Positions 24,682 to 35,497 of a stretch of 64,000 bases of DNA are shown here, piece after piece. The DNA is taken from the NCBI GenBank assembly GCA_031835245.1, contig JAVKOQ010000241.1, positions 1-64,000 on the forward strand. Direction: 5' to 3'. The stretch comes from Balamuthia mandrillaris. Its lineage: Eukaryota > Discosea > Longamoebia > Balamuthiidae. The first letter of the stretch is position 1; every line of letters begins with the position of its first letter. The notes beneath the pieces are model-generated. The model worked only from the letters and a program-made list of their open reading frames with translations, made no database searches and was not told the origin of the DNA. A program made the translations under genes and the position numbers.

Positions 24682-26284
24682 ATGAAGAATTGGCCCCAAG
24701 GCCTTGGCTTTGTGCAACGACAAGGCGGTCGAAGCGGTGTTCGCCTCCTTTCGCCACACACTCCATTAAGTACCCTGAACGGAGTTCGCTTCAACGTGCG
24801 CTATTTTTTATAATATATATATATATATTTTCCATTCTGATTCCTTTTTTTTAAAAAAAAAGTCATCAAAAGCGTCCCCCAATTATACTCGTGTTGGATG
24901 GATTGGCACTGGGTTCGTTCGATCTATCCAAAACCAACCAACCAACCAACCAACCAACCAACAACAAAACTTGACTTAACAAAACCAAATATATAGAGTG
25001 ATGGGGCGTCATATGTGTCAGCGGGTCATGGCTGCTGGCTATCCGGCCACCGTTTACAGCAGGACGGCAGCAAAGACGGAGCCGTTGAGGCAACTGGGTG
25101 CACGTATCGTGGACTCGCCTCGAGAAGTGGCCGCTTGCTCTGATGTTGTTTTCACGATGGTGGGCTTTCCTTCTGATGGTGAGTCTCTTGTTGTTTGTGT
25201 TTTTCTTTTTCTTCTTGCTTGTTCTTCTTCTTCTTCTTCTTGTTCTTCTTCTTGTTCTTCTTCTTCTTCTTGTTCTTGTTCTTCTTCCGCTTCTTGTTCT
25301 TCTTCTTCTTGTTCTTGTTCTTCTTGTTCTTGTTCTTGTTCTTGTTCTTCTTCTTCGTTCTTCTTCGTTCTTCTTTCTTCGTTCTTCTTGTTCTTGTTCT
25401 TGTTCTTGTTCTTGTTCTTCTTGTTCTTGTTCTTGTTCTTGTTCTTGTTCTTGTTCTTCTTGTTCTTGTTCTTCTTCTTCTTCTTCTTCTTCGTTCTTCT
25501 TCGTTCTTCTTAGTTCTTCTTCGTTCTTCTTTCTTCGTTCTTCTTCTTCGCTGACCTCTGCTTGTGATTTGTGTTTAAGTTCGAGAAGTAATACTGGGTG
25601 AAAAAGGAGTGTTGTCGGGCATGCAACAAAGAGAAAAAGCTAGCAAGCGAGGCATCATTTGCGACATGACCACCAGCGAACCGTCTCTTGCTCTTCACGT
25701 CTATCACAAAGCCAAGGAACAAGGAGTGTACAGCATTGACGCTCCCGTATCTGGTGTGTCTTTCTCTTCTATTTAGCACTTATTTTCCTGTTTATCATTC
25801 CTTCTTTCTTGCAATTACTTTCTATTTTTATCATTGGCGTTTTGAAAGGAGGAGACGTGGGTGCAAGAGAAGGACGGTTGTCCATAATGGCGGGAGGCGA
25901 TGCAGAAGCCATCGATAGCATTCGACCTCTGTTTGAGTTGATGGGTACCAACATTTTGCACGTTGGCCCTCCTTCTTCAGGTTCTCTCTCTCCCTTTCTC
26001 TCTCTCTCTCTCTCTCTTTCTATTTTGTTACAAAGGTGTTTTGTTCTGAATAGGGCAACACACAAAAATGGTGAACCAGATCCTCATTGCCACCAACATG
26101 GTTTGTTAAAACATAACTCTTTTCGTATCAAGGCTGTAAATGGCTTTATTTTGTTAAAAAAAACACATAAACCATTAGATAGGAATGTGTGAAGGATTGA
26201 TATATGGACACAAGGCCGGGTTGGACCTGAGCACCGTCATCAAAGCCGTCGGCAGTGGTGCCGCTGGTTCCTGGTAGCTTTTGT

Positions 26285-26319
<35 letters not shown>

Positions 26320-26674
26320 ACCTCAGCTTTATATTCTTTTGTTCTTTCTTACAACAAAAAGGAGCATCAACAATTTGGGGCCGCGCATTGTTCAACGCAA
26401 CTTTGATCCCGGTTTCTTTGTGGACCACTTTCTCAAAGGTAATGTTTCTTCTGCCGCTTGAAGCAGAAAAAAAACAAAAAAAAAGCAACTAACTTCTTTT
26501 TTAACGAACAATATAGATATGGGAATAGCTTTGGAAGAAGCCGCAAAGATGAACTTGAGTCTTCCGGGTTTGGCTTTAGCAAGACAGCTATATCTTGCGG
26601 TCAAAGCACAAGGCCATGGCAAGAAAGGAACGCATGCTCTTCAACTTGCCTTGGAAAAACTTAACAACCTGTAA
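24682..26674 (+). CDS. 3-hydroxyisobutyrate dehydrogenase-type enzyme, probably mitochondrial
   Basis: Beta-hydroxyacid dehydrogenase family, which oxidises 3-hydroxyisobutyrate in valine breakdown or reduces related semialdehydes with NAD(P). Exon 1 (24682-24796) encodes an Arg-rich leader without acidic residues ([20 protein letters not shown]...), as in mitochondrial presequences. It splices in phase to an exon opening [17 protein letters not shown], and the Gly-rich NAD loop is completed across the next intron as [16 protein letters not shown]. Further motifs: [14 protein letters not shown] followed by [13 protein letters not shown]-like sequence, the catalytic-Lys segment [14 protein letters not shown], and a C-terminal [10 protein letters not shown]. 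About eight short exons. The intron at 25180-25580 holds a long TTC/TTG tract. Which hydroxyacid is used cannot be told from sequence. Confidence 0.85.
25205..25548. repeat. TTC/TTCTTG triplet tract in an intron
   Basis: About 340 bases of ttc and ttcttg units on the sense strand inside an intron of the dehydrogenase gene. The long poly-Leu, poly-Phe and poly-Ser frames across it are artefacts. Confidence 0.9.
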
Positions 26675-26760
26675 CAAACATTTTTTCAAACATTCTTATT
26701 GTTCTTCGTTCTTGTTCTTGTTCTTCTGCTTCATCTTCTTTCTGTTCTTCTTCTGTTCTT

Positions 26761-27987
26761 TTACCACAGTTGCCCAGGAGGAAGCAGGACGGCGCCTGAG
26801 ACACTCTCCGAACCCACTTCCGAGGAAGAATCAAATCCACTTTCATCGTATCCGTCGTTGCCATCCTCTTTGTCAGGCATGGTGCCAATGAGAAGGGCAA
26901 AGTTGGTGAAGTGGTGCGTGACTCCGCAGTAAACTTGAGGAGATGTATCGCCGCTTGCCAGCGTAGTATCGTCCAAACAAACCCATGCGCTTAACCCCTC
27001 ATCAAAGTAAGCTACACAGGCCCTCTCGCCCTGACAACGATATCAGAATAACAACGACGAAGAAACAATGACAAAGAACAAGGACAAGAACAAGAACAAC
27101 GAAAAGACGAGCAGGAAGAGAATGGACTCACCTTCTGGACATCTCGTGAGGCCTGAAAATAGATCTCAATGGGCTCGTGGAACTCGTCCGCCTCCAACTC
27201 TCTGCCACCCATCTCAAAGGATGCGTTCAGCGAGATGGTGCTCGAAATGATGGCCCGATACACCACGTGATAGTAATCGGCATAGTAATCGGGGTAGGAG
27301 AAGTAGAGCTCCCCCTCTCCATAGCGCATGGGCTGCGCCTGGATGATGGTGTTCTGCGAGAAGGGAGAGACAGCAAGTCAAAACATAGAAGCGAAAGCAT
27401 GAGCAGGAAGAGAACGGTAAAGACCTTATCTCGCCGCACTTAACATCAGAAAAGACTTCGGCGCAGCCTCCGACATAACGAGTGTCATTATGGCAGTATT
27501 CCATGCTTCTCGCTGCAGTGCAGGCAATAAAGAAACACGAGACACATAAGAAGAGTGAAGAGCATGCGCATCGAAGAATGGAGGAAATAAATAAACCAGA
27601 AGCAAGCAAACGTGAAGACGTTACCGGTTTGACAATCGTGTCCACCCCAACCGGGAAGGCAGACACACCAAGGAGAACTAAAACTGTACAAAAAGCCATT
27701 TGGGGCTTGGCAACTCTTCGACGCGTACATATTCCACACTGGAGAATGGTGGATGCTTATGTTAAACCAACAATTAAAAAAAAACATCTCTGAAGAAAAA
27801 AACAGGACTTACCGTTCATCGCGCTGTCGCTAACCTCAAAGAAACTGCAGCTTAACCCCGCGAACTGGGTGCATTGTTCGATGTAAGAAGGAGGTTCGTC
27901 CATCTGCTTGGTGGCTGGTCGACAACCCAAACAAGGAGGGACGGTATTGGTAATGCAACTGTTGAATTCACGAGGAAGTACAGTTCA

Positions 27988-28040
<53 letters not shown>

Positions 28041-28240
28041 TAAGAGAACGTTTACGTTTTGTAAAGATGTTGATCGATGAACTTCCAGTGGTCGCAGAAC
28101 CGATAGCATGCTTTTGCCGAGCCGTCACGCAGTTGTTTCTCCGAACAAGTCTGTGTTTTCCAGTCTATCTCCCCAGCAACCAACCAAGAGAGAAACGCTC
28201 CACAAATTACAAGCCCGACACATACTGCCTTTGACCTCAT
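26761..28240 (-). CDS. secreted or truncated surface protein with EGF-like and GPS-like motifs (copy A)
   Basis: Paralogue of the next upstream gene (28555-30432), with the same order of modules. Signal peptide (VCVGLVICGAFLSWLVAG); Cys-rich head (CSEKQLRDGSAKACYRFCD); a CLGCRP segment; an EGF-like core (SPWCVCLPGWGGHDC); CHNDTRYVGGCAEVF; a beta-rich stretch; then a juxtamembrane block with ACVAYFDEGLSAWVCLDD and THHFTNFALLIGT. The last resembles the GPS cleavage site of adhesion receptors (H-[LF]-[TS]). Then come an acidic linker and a stop at 26761-26763. Unlike its sister it has no membrane helix. A good donor (tg|gtaaaa) overlaps the stop, but only 86 bases separate it from the convergent dehydrogenase stop and I see no membrane exon there. 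About six exons; a (CT)n intron tract lies at 27990-28034. Confidence 0.7.
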
Positions 28241-28554
28241 CGCTTTCCCTAAGGTTGTTGCGTTTGTGGTATTTTTTTTTTGGTGTTCTATACGTTTATA
28301 TATTTTACTGTTTGACCTTTTCTCAAGAGTTAGGGTTGAAGGGAAAACACAAACCAAGGAGAAGTAATGCCGGTCGATAAAAGATAAAATGACTGATAAA
28401 TGAATGAATGAATTAGATCACCTTTGAAACATTCACTTAAAAGTTGCATGTCTGCAGGCCACGTTTCGAAACGCTTATCATTGACTTCCTTGGCTGCCCT
28501 CATTGCTGTGAAGTGAACGACTCAGCAAGTGGTTCTATTTATAAAGAGAAACGT

Positions 28555-30432
28555 TTACAGGCCATCTTCACCAACAAAGTTAACGGCTCCTTTATGTCCC
28601 TTACGCCTCTTTTCTCTTCGAACAAACCACGCCAACGCCAACGCAGTTGCGAACAAGAGAACTACAATGCAAACGCTCCCTACGACTCCGGCTATGACAG
28701 GCACCATGTTGTCATTGTCCTCTCCTCCGTCCTCCTCTTCCTCGTTGGGCGTTCCCGTAAGCAAAAGAGTGAAGTCGGTAAAATGGGGAGTTTCAGCGGC
28801 GAAGACCTGCGGGTATTGGTTCGCAATGGCAGTTTGAGGTAAGCATTGCCATTCCCCTCTTGTTTCATTCAAGAATGCAATGCACACCTCTGTCTTTATA
28901 GAAGTAAGATGAGTAACTGAAGAGCCAACACGAAGGAGGCTAGCAGTAAAGCTAAAAAGGGAGCAGAAGAGAGAAAGCCAAGTAGAGAAGAATGAGGGAA
29001 CAGAAGGGTAATGTAGAGATGAGAACTCGGAATGAAGATGAGATAAAAACAAGAGTGAAGACGTACCAAATTGACCTCTTTGGTTGGTCTGAAAGAAACT
29101 AGCACGGGTTGCAAGAAGTCAGTGGGAAGAAGCTCTTGTCCTTCTTTCGAAGAGGCCGTCAACGTAACAACACTCGACATCAATCTCTCCCAGTTGAAAC
29201 TTTCATTCAAATAACCTTTCAGTTTCACAAACGAAGTGGAGCTGACGGAAACTGTTGTTACGTTCATGAAGGACCCAGCTCGCACCTGAACCGTTCCAAC
29301 AAACTCTCCGTTCTCCACAGAAAGAAAAGGGACATCCAAACTTTCTGTCCGATCCGGCTCAAAGCTGCGAGAGAGAGAAGTGACCACCGAAGGAGCCAAG
29401 GCGTCACAATCGGAGGCGATAGCAACGCACTTCCCATCAGAGCAGACGATATCGGTGATAACTCCTCCTTGTGGCCCTGACTTATAACAAGATTCGTCGT
29501 TAATGATGCATCCGAGGCTAAAGCAATCATCCTCGGTGGAATTGTTTGTGTTAGAGACAACGGAAGGGCATATAAGATCCCGGAGTTCATTGGTGGTACA
29601 GACTCCACTTTCCCTGTCACATTCGCTTAATAAAGCGGAACAAGTAGGAAGAACGTGAGACCCTTGTGGTGCAGGAGATACAATTAGATATCAACGCACC
29701 TGAAAGTACAACCCAGCTCATCCACCAAAGACACACAACCCCCCTCGTAAAAAGTGTGTTTGCAATTGTTAGAGCTTCGTTCTTTTTCCAAAGAAGTTAG
29801 CACAATACTCTTTGTAAAATGCAAAATCCTTTGTACCCAAGTCACACTGAGGCCCTCCCCATCCAGGGGAACATATGCACAACCCTCCACCTCTGGTGGA
29901 ATGGTACCATCCCTCACCACAGAAATCGTAGAATGTCCATACTTGCAAGAACAAACAAAACGCCCAACGGAGCCAGATATGAGTTTGAAAGAAAGCAAGA
30001 AAACAAACAGAAGCGAAGGGAGGGTATTCCTACAGTCTGAAAGGGAACCCATGTCCTCGACCTGATAACAAACACTGCCGACGAGAAGAGTACACTCTTG
30101 CACAAAAGCAGGCAAATGACGCGAGTACGTGGCATTCGGATAACAGTCTAGACACGGGGTTATAGTGGTCTCAATACACCTTTAGTGAAACGGTCAAGAA
30201 TAAGCAACAAGAAAAAAACCACAAAAGAAATGGAGAACACATACTGACGGTATAGAGTAGCGTCAACGAATTTTAGGTAGTCGCAGAACTGAAAGCATTC
30301 TTTTGCTGCGATAAAGTCTTGGTCGGTGCACTCTCTGTACAAAGAAGGGTCAATGTGCTGGCCGTTGCACTTTCCTCCACAAAGCCAGAGGAGGCAGAGA
30401 GCGACAAAGAGGCAAGAAGCGGTTCTCTTCAT
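28555..30432 (-). CDS. type I membrane protein with EGF-like and GPS-like motifs (copy B)
   Basis: Signal peptide (SCLFVALCLLWLCGGKCNG), Cys-rich head (CTDQDFIAAKECFQFCDYLK), CLDCYPNATYS, an EGF-like core (GGLCICSPGWGGPQC), a Cys-rich stretch (DRESGVCTTNEL, CFSLGCIINDESCYKSG), a beta-rich domain with N-glycosylation sites, then EVCIAFLNETRGEWQCL and PHFTDFTLLLTGTP. This looks like the end of a GAIN-type domain with its GPS. An acidic linker leads to a membrane helix (VIAGVVGSVCIVVLLFATAL) and a short basic tail ending GAVNFVGEDGL. The final exon is 28555-28890. GAIN/GPS proteins in animals self-cleave between L/F and T/S; here H-F-T is kept but the CxC before it is not. It is head-to-tail with copy A, 315 bases apart, so a tandem duplication. 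Confidence 0.72.
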
Positions 30433-30669
30433 TCCGTGCTGTGCGAGTTTATGTGGAATGAATTGGCAGCATCAGCGGGAATTAAATTGCAATATAGCTG
30501 CAATCATTACACGTTATTAACAAACCTCAATCAGGGCTAAACTCGTCGACAAGAGCCACGTCAGTCAAGCACCAATAAAGCGATAATTGCCAAGGGTTCA
30601 TTCAATTCTGCCTCAATTGGAGAATCGTCAGATCAACCCTCTATCTAGTGTCCGTTAATCTTCTTTTTG

Positions 30670-30897
30670 GGGTGCGCATGGACAGAAAACAAAGTAGTGA
30701 AGCAAAACTGTTGACCCCAATCTCAAAACAATAATGAGATTTGACTTCAAACGGAAACAATTTTGAAAGTGGAGGGAACCCGTTGTCTGTTAAGTTGTGA
30801 GATTGGGGTCAACAGTTTTGCTTCACTACTTCGTTTTCTGTCCATACGCACCCCAAATCTCATTATTGTTTTGATTGGAGTCAACAGTTTTGCTCTA
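30670..30897. repeat. compound inverted repeat (MITE-like mosaic)
   Basis: A 56-base segment starting ggggtgcgcatggac (30670-30725) reappears inverted at 30799-30856 with very few changes. The adjoining segment aaaacaataatgagattt (30725-30742) reappears inverted at 30857-30874, and a third, partial copy of the inner arm follows at 30875-30897. The order is A-B ... A'-B'-A'', so alternative hairpins are possible. No open frame or transposase. Confidence 0.8.
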
Positions 30898-31230
30898 AAA
30901 CCAATGCAACGACAAAAATCCCAAGTATATTCTGAAAACTTTTGCATTCTTTGTTTCAATTTTACCAAAACTCGACCGTTCAGCTGGCTTCTGGCAAACC
31001 AATGGCAGAGGGAGGCAATCTGTCGATCGATTCCGATTGTAATAACGGACCACTACCTCTCGTTCATTGGGTGAACTGGGATATCTCCAGTTCTGCTCAA
31101 CGGAGTAACCAAGAAACCCGATCGCTAGCCTTGTGCTTGCATTAAAGAGAACGGCATCTCGGCCGTGTCGCCGAACTACCAACAGTCCATTTGGAATTCG
31201 TTAGACTTCCGCAAAGCAAGACCACCCAAC

Positions 31231-31237
31231 TATAAAT
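31231..31237 (+). promoter_or_regulatory. TATA-like box of the first aquaporin gene
   Basis: tataaat at 31231-31237, 107 bases before the ATG at 31344, in otherwise non-coding AT-mixed sequence. A similar tataaag lies at 32787 upstream of the second aquaporin, 360 bases before its ATG. Confidence 0.4.
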
Positions 31238-31343
31238 GGCAAACTTTCTTTTTCCAGTTTTTCTTTTTCCTTCTTACACATTTAACAACACAAACTCTCT
31301 TTACTATACCATACATTTCTCTTTATACATATAACACACAACA

Positions 31344-32398
31344 ATGGAACTGTCAATGCCAGAGCCCATTCACAAAGTCTGCTTGGCCGCCGCTCCGTTC
31401 ATCGTGGAGTTGGTGGGGACGTTCATGTTCATGCTGTCCATCGGGCTGTCCGTGCTGTCCGGAGGGGAGTTGGCCCCGTTGAGCATCGGTGCCACCTTGA
31501 TGATCCTGGTTTACTCTGGAGGGCACATCTCTGGAGGCCATTACAATCCTTGTGCGTATTCCAAACTTTTTTTTGGTGGTTATTATAGTTTCGGGTGTTC
31601 TTTTTTTTCTGACTCTTGGTTTTCTCCCAGCGGTATCCTTGGGCGTGTTTCTTTCGGGCAGAGGAAAACTTACTTTGCCACGACTTGTGGGTTACTGGCT
31701 GGCTCAGTTCTTTGGCGCCTTTCTCGGTGCTTTGGTACTTAGCCCCCTATTCTCTGACCCCTAACCCACTCGTTTTGACAATTGTTTTTGCGTTTGTTTC
31801 TTGAAAGATGTATTGGGCGATTTCACATGAAACTTTCCAAGTCAAACCCGGCGCTGGGTTCACCTCCGGGCAAGCACTCGCCTCCGAGTTGTTCTTCTCC
31901 TTCCTGCTGATCAATGCAGTGATCCAAACGGCCACCACCAAGACCCAAGCCGGCAACTCCTTCTTCGGCTTGGCCATTGGCTTCTGCATCACCGCTGGTG
32001 CCGTTGCTGTTGGCCGTACGTTTTTTTTTAGGACCCTCTGTACTCCATTGTTTTTTTATGTGCCGAAGTAGCCTTACACAAGAACAAACAAAACAGAAAA
32101 CATGCCAATCTCAGGCGGAGGGTTCAATCCGGCGGTCATGACGGGAGCCATCATCGCCAACGCCATGGACGCGGGGGCAGAACGGTTCGAGTACATCTGG
32201 GTCTACTGGTTGGGTCCCTTCGTGGCCTCCTTTGTTGCTGGCCTTCTGTTCCGCATCACCAACCGAGGTGAATATGTGGAAGGAGATGACGACGAGGAAG
32301 AAGCCGACTCCATGCGGAAAAAACTCAAGAGGCTGAACAAAGCCACCGAGGACACAAAGGACTCGGCCTCTTCATCCGACGCCGATGACCAAGTTTAA
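31344..32398 (+). CDS. aquaporin-family channel 1, unorthodox NPS/NPA motifs
   Basis: MIP-family six-helix channel for water or small solutes. Exons 31344-31551, 31631-31734, 31808-32015 and 32097-32398 join in frame to 273 residues. Hallmarks: VELVGTFMFMLSIGLSVLSG (TM1), HISGGHYNP with the first motif completed across intron 1. The splice gives N-P-S rather than N-P-A, followed by VSLGVFLSGRGKL. Then ALASELFFSFLLINAVIQTA, and the second half-helix ISGGGFNPAVMTGA. The residue after the second NPA, an Arg in the selectivity filter of most aquaporins, is Val. The C-terminal tail is highly charged and ends DADDQV. Neighbouring copy 2 (33153-34210) is nearly identical in the membrane part, so the duplication is recent. 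Confidence 0.88.
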
Positions 32399-33152
32399 GA
32401 GAGAGAGCAAAAGAACTGAAAAAAACAGCGTCTGTGTGTGTACAAAAAGTTGTCCATTGTTTAATTTGAAAATAGAACCAAATTGTTCCAAAAAGGAATA
32501 ATTTGAGATTGGTTTAATTTCAAAATTGATCACTTTATCCGAAAAGAAAAACCAAATCTTTATCTGGTCGTTCTATCTCTCTTTTGCTTTTTAATGCGTT
32601 CGTTCCCCGCTTTTTTTCCTCTTTAACCGGGTTGTTATTCGACCGGTCTGCATTACCGTGGTCATAGATTCTCGGGGCATTCCCCTCAAAATGTGGAAAA
32701 GGGAGGGAAGCGGAAACCTCCCTCGTTTGGAATGAACCACGATGGCATGGCGGTTCAACAGGGTTACCAGACGACAGAGCAGAGCATATAAAGCTAGAGA
32801 CGGACACGAAACGAACGCTAAAAAGCGGTATCGGGTTGGGGAGAGAGCGAATTCCCTGGACTTTCAATAGGGTGAGAAGGACAGTTCTTTCGGTGGTGTC
32901 CGGCCTACCGATTGACCAGGCTGATCTAGATGTGCTCTGAGATTCACATTAAGACGAACTGCAATTGTGCCTCATAAGAAGTCTTTTTTTTTTTTGCTTT
33001 CCTTGTCTTTCTTCCATCTTCTTTTTTCTTTTTCCCATCGCAACACTCCTTTCACCTCCACAGCCACACCACAAAACGAAAACCACACCCACCACCACCA
33101 CCACCCCCTTCTCGAAAACGGTGCTGAGGACCAACACAACATACAAAAGAAG
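32399..33152. other. intergenic region between two aquaporin genes
   Basis: No gene seen. Holds a TATA-like box (32787-32793), a possible 5' UTR donor at about 32871 (ggtgag) and a CCA-rich stretch before the second aquaporin start, so the 5' UTR of that gene may be spliced. Confidence 0.35.
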
Positions 33153-34210
33153 ATGGGTGGCCTGACTTTTCCTGAACCCCTGCACAAAGCCAGCGTGATG
33201 GCGGCCCCGTTCATCGTGGAGCTGGTGGGAACGTTCATGTTCATGCTGTCCATCGGGCTGTCCGTGCTGTCCGGAGGGGAGTTGGCCCCGCTGAGCATCG
33301 GTGCCACCTTGATGATCCTGGTTTACTCTGGAGGACACATCTCTGGAGGCCATTACAATCCTTGTATGCACATCCTTCTCCGCTTCCTCTTCTGTTGCGT
33401 CTCACTCCGTTTGTTGTTGTTTTTGAAACATCGCAACATAAAGCTGTGTCGTTGGGCGTGTTTCTTTCGGGCAGAGGAAAGCTCTCCATCTTTCGTCTGT
33501 TGGGTTACTGGTTGGCTCAGTTCTTTGGCGCCTTTCTCGGTGCTTTGGTACTGTTGCTTGCTCAGCTTTCGCTTCTCTTCTCGCTCTCCTCTGACCGTTG
33601 TTTCAAAATAGACGTATTGGGGGATATCCCACCGAACCTTTGAGGTCAAACCGGGGGACGGCTTCACCTCCGGGCAAGCCTTTGCTGCAGAGTTGTTCTT
33701 CTCCTTCCTGCTGATCAATGCGGTGATCCAAACGGCCACCACCAGGACCCAAGCCGGCAACTCCTTCTTCGGCTTGGCCATTGGCTTCTGCATCACCGCT
33801 GGCGCCGTTGCTGTTGGCCGTACGTCTTCTGCTTTGTGAATGTGTTTGAAAAAAAAGACTAAGCGTTAAAAATAACACACACAAACATAAAAACAGAACA
33901 CATGCCAATCTCAGGCGGAGGGTTCAATCCGGCGGTCATGACGGGAGCCATCATCGCCAACGCCATGGATGAAGGAGGAGAACGGTTCGAGTACATCTGG
34001 GTCTACTGGTTGGGTCCCTTCGTGGCCTCCTTCGTTGCTGGCTTGTTGTTCCGCGTGACCAACCGAAGCGAGTTTGTGGGGAAAGAAGAAGATGGCGATG
34101 ATGCTGAAGACGATGAAATACGGATTAAACTCAAGAAGCTCAACAAGGGAGTGCGAGCGAGCGAAGAAAAGAAGGACTCTGACTCGGATTCGGCTGACGA
34201 CCAAGTGTAA
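33153..34210 (+). CDS. aquaporin-family channel 2, unorthodox NPS/NPA motifs
   Basis: Tandem copy of the preceding aquaporin. Exons 33153-33363, 33444-33547, 33612-33819 and 33897-34210 join in frame to 278 residues, with introns at identical positions to copy 1. TM1-TM2 and TM4-TM6 are nearly identical to copy 1 at the DNA level, while introns and the charged C-terminal tail differ. First motif N-P-S across intron 1; second ISGGGFNPAVMTGA with Val at the usual Arg position. The tail ends SADDQV, as in copy 1. Substrate cannot be inferred safely. Confidence 0.88.
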
Positions 34211-34306
34211 ACGTTGCTCTGCTTATTACCCAGATAGTTTCTCTTTGACCAAAGCAAATGTGTTGTAAAGTTAAATATTTGTTGTAAAACATAAACAGAA
34301 AGAAAC

Positions 34307-34876
34307 CTAATCGGCCTTCTTCGCTTTGGAGGGACGAGCAGCAGCGGGGCGAGCAGCTGGCTCGGGGTAAGGCATAAAGTAGTTGATGACGAGGAACATG
34401 AGCAGGAAGAAGACGGAGGCAGTGGCGACGCCTGCTCCAAAGGTGATGCCCAGAGCGAGTTTCTTGTTGACAAACAACACTTTAAAATCGCTGACGATTT
34501 CTTCCAAAACAGCCTCACTGTTGTTTGTAAGTATAACAAGGTTTGTTGTTGTGAGTAGGGTGAAGAAAGAAGGGAAAAGGAAGGAGGTGAGAAAAACTTA
34601 CAACATGGAAAGTTGGTGCTGGATATCCTGGGGGTCAACAGACTTGTAGCCACCAAGAACAAACTCTTTCATGTCCTCAACAGTTCTTTGGCCGCTGTAA
34701 CGATACTGCTTTCCGTTCTTCAAGCTATGTTATGGCATTACACAAGCAAAGACACGATCATCAGAAAATTTTAGCAGAGAAAGAGAAGTGAGGAGAGGGA
34801 GAGAGAGAGAGAGAGAGAGAGAAAAGAGAGAGAGAGAAAAGAGAGAGAGAGAGAAAAGAGAGAGAGAGAGAGAAAC

Positions 34877-34919
<43 letters not shown>

Positions 34920-35497
34920 AACAGAGAGAGAGAGAGAGAGAGAGAGCAGAGAGGATGAGGTGAAGGAAAGACGCACAAGTAAATGGAGGGATAGCCCGTA
35001 ATCTTGAAACGCTTGGCGGTGAGGGGGTTGACAGTGGCGTCCAGCTTGGCAACGACCACTTCTCCCTTGAGTGCTGTGGCCAGCTCCTCCCAAGCAGGAA
35101 CCAGTCTCTTGCAGTGGCCGCACCACGGCGCATAACTTTTTTTTAAAGCGAATAAAAATCAGCCAAACAAAAAAAGAGTAGCAACAAAAATCAATGCAAA
35201 AAAAATAATCAATCCATCACCAAAAAAAATAAATGAAAGCAAAGATCAAAAAGATAAATAGAAAGAGAAGGGTGGTACTGCTGCTACTTACAATTCCACA
35301 AACCAGTCTCCAGTGGTGGCCCCAGTGGTGGCCTGCGTCAAGTGCTCAAAGTTGTCGTCCGTCAGCACGATTACATCGCTGGGCTTGTCGGCCGCCTCGC
35401 CACCACCAGCTGCCTGTTCGTCGGCCCTGACCAACACCACCGCCAGCGCCACCATGCACATCAGCGCCACCACCCAACAGCTCGCCCGTTTGGCCAT
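34307..35497 (-). CDS. membrane-anchored protein disulfide isomerase (thioredoxin-like, TMX type)
   Basis: Single-thioredoxin-domain ER oxidoreductase of about 230 residues. Signal peptide (CWVVALMCMVALAVVLVRA), acidic linker, strand VIVLTDDNFEHL, then across an intron the active site YAPWCGHCKRL, KLDATVNPLTAKRFKITGYP with the cis-Pro, then NGKQYRYSGQRTVEDM. After a helical linker comes a membrane segment (ITFGAGVATASVFFLLMFLV) and a short Pro/Ala/Lys tail ending KKAD. K-K-x-x at the extreme C-terminus is a canonical dilysine ER-retrieval signal on type I proteins. Four exons; the intron at about 34735-34975 carries a 150-base CT tract on the sense strand. The ATG at 35495-35497 starts the signal peptide; an upstream in-frame start would add an unlikely extension. 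Confidence 0.88.
34796..34946. repeat. (GA)n microsatellite with AAA and ACA interruptions
   Basis: About 150 bases of GA repeats on the plus strand inside an intron of the minus-strand disulfide isomerase gene; pyrimidine on the sense strand. Confidence 0.9.

Larger units (their letters stand above)
30433..31343. other. intergenic region with a compound inverted repeat
   Basis: Divergent upstream region of surface-protein copy B and the first aquaporin. It holds the inverted repeat described at 30670-30897 and, near the aquaporin start, a TATA-like box at 31231. A minus-strand frame at 30895-31182 has no recognisable match and is not called. Confidence 0.45.

Noticed and set aside
30895-31182. 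Minus-strand frame upstream of the first aquaporin
   Set aside because: No recognisable match, it overlaps the inverted-repeat region and the probable promoter.
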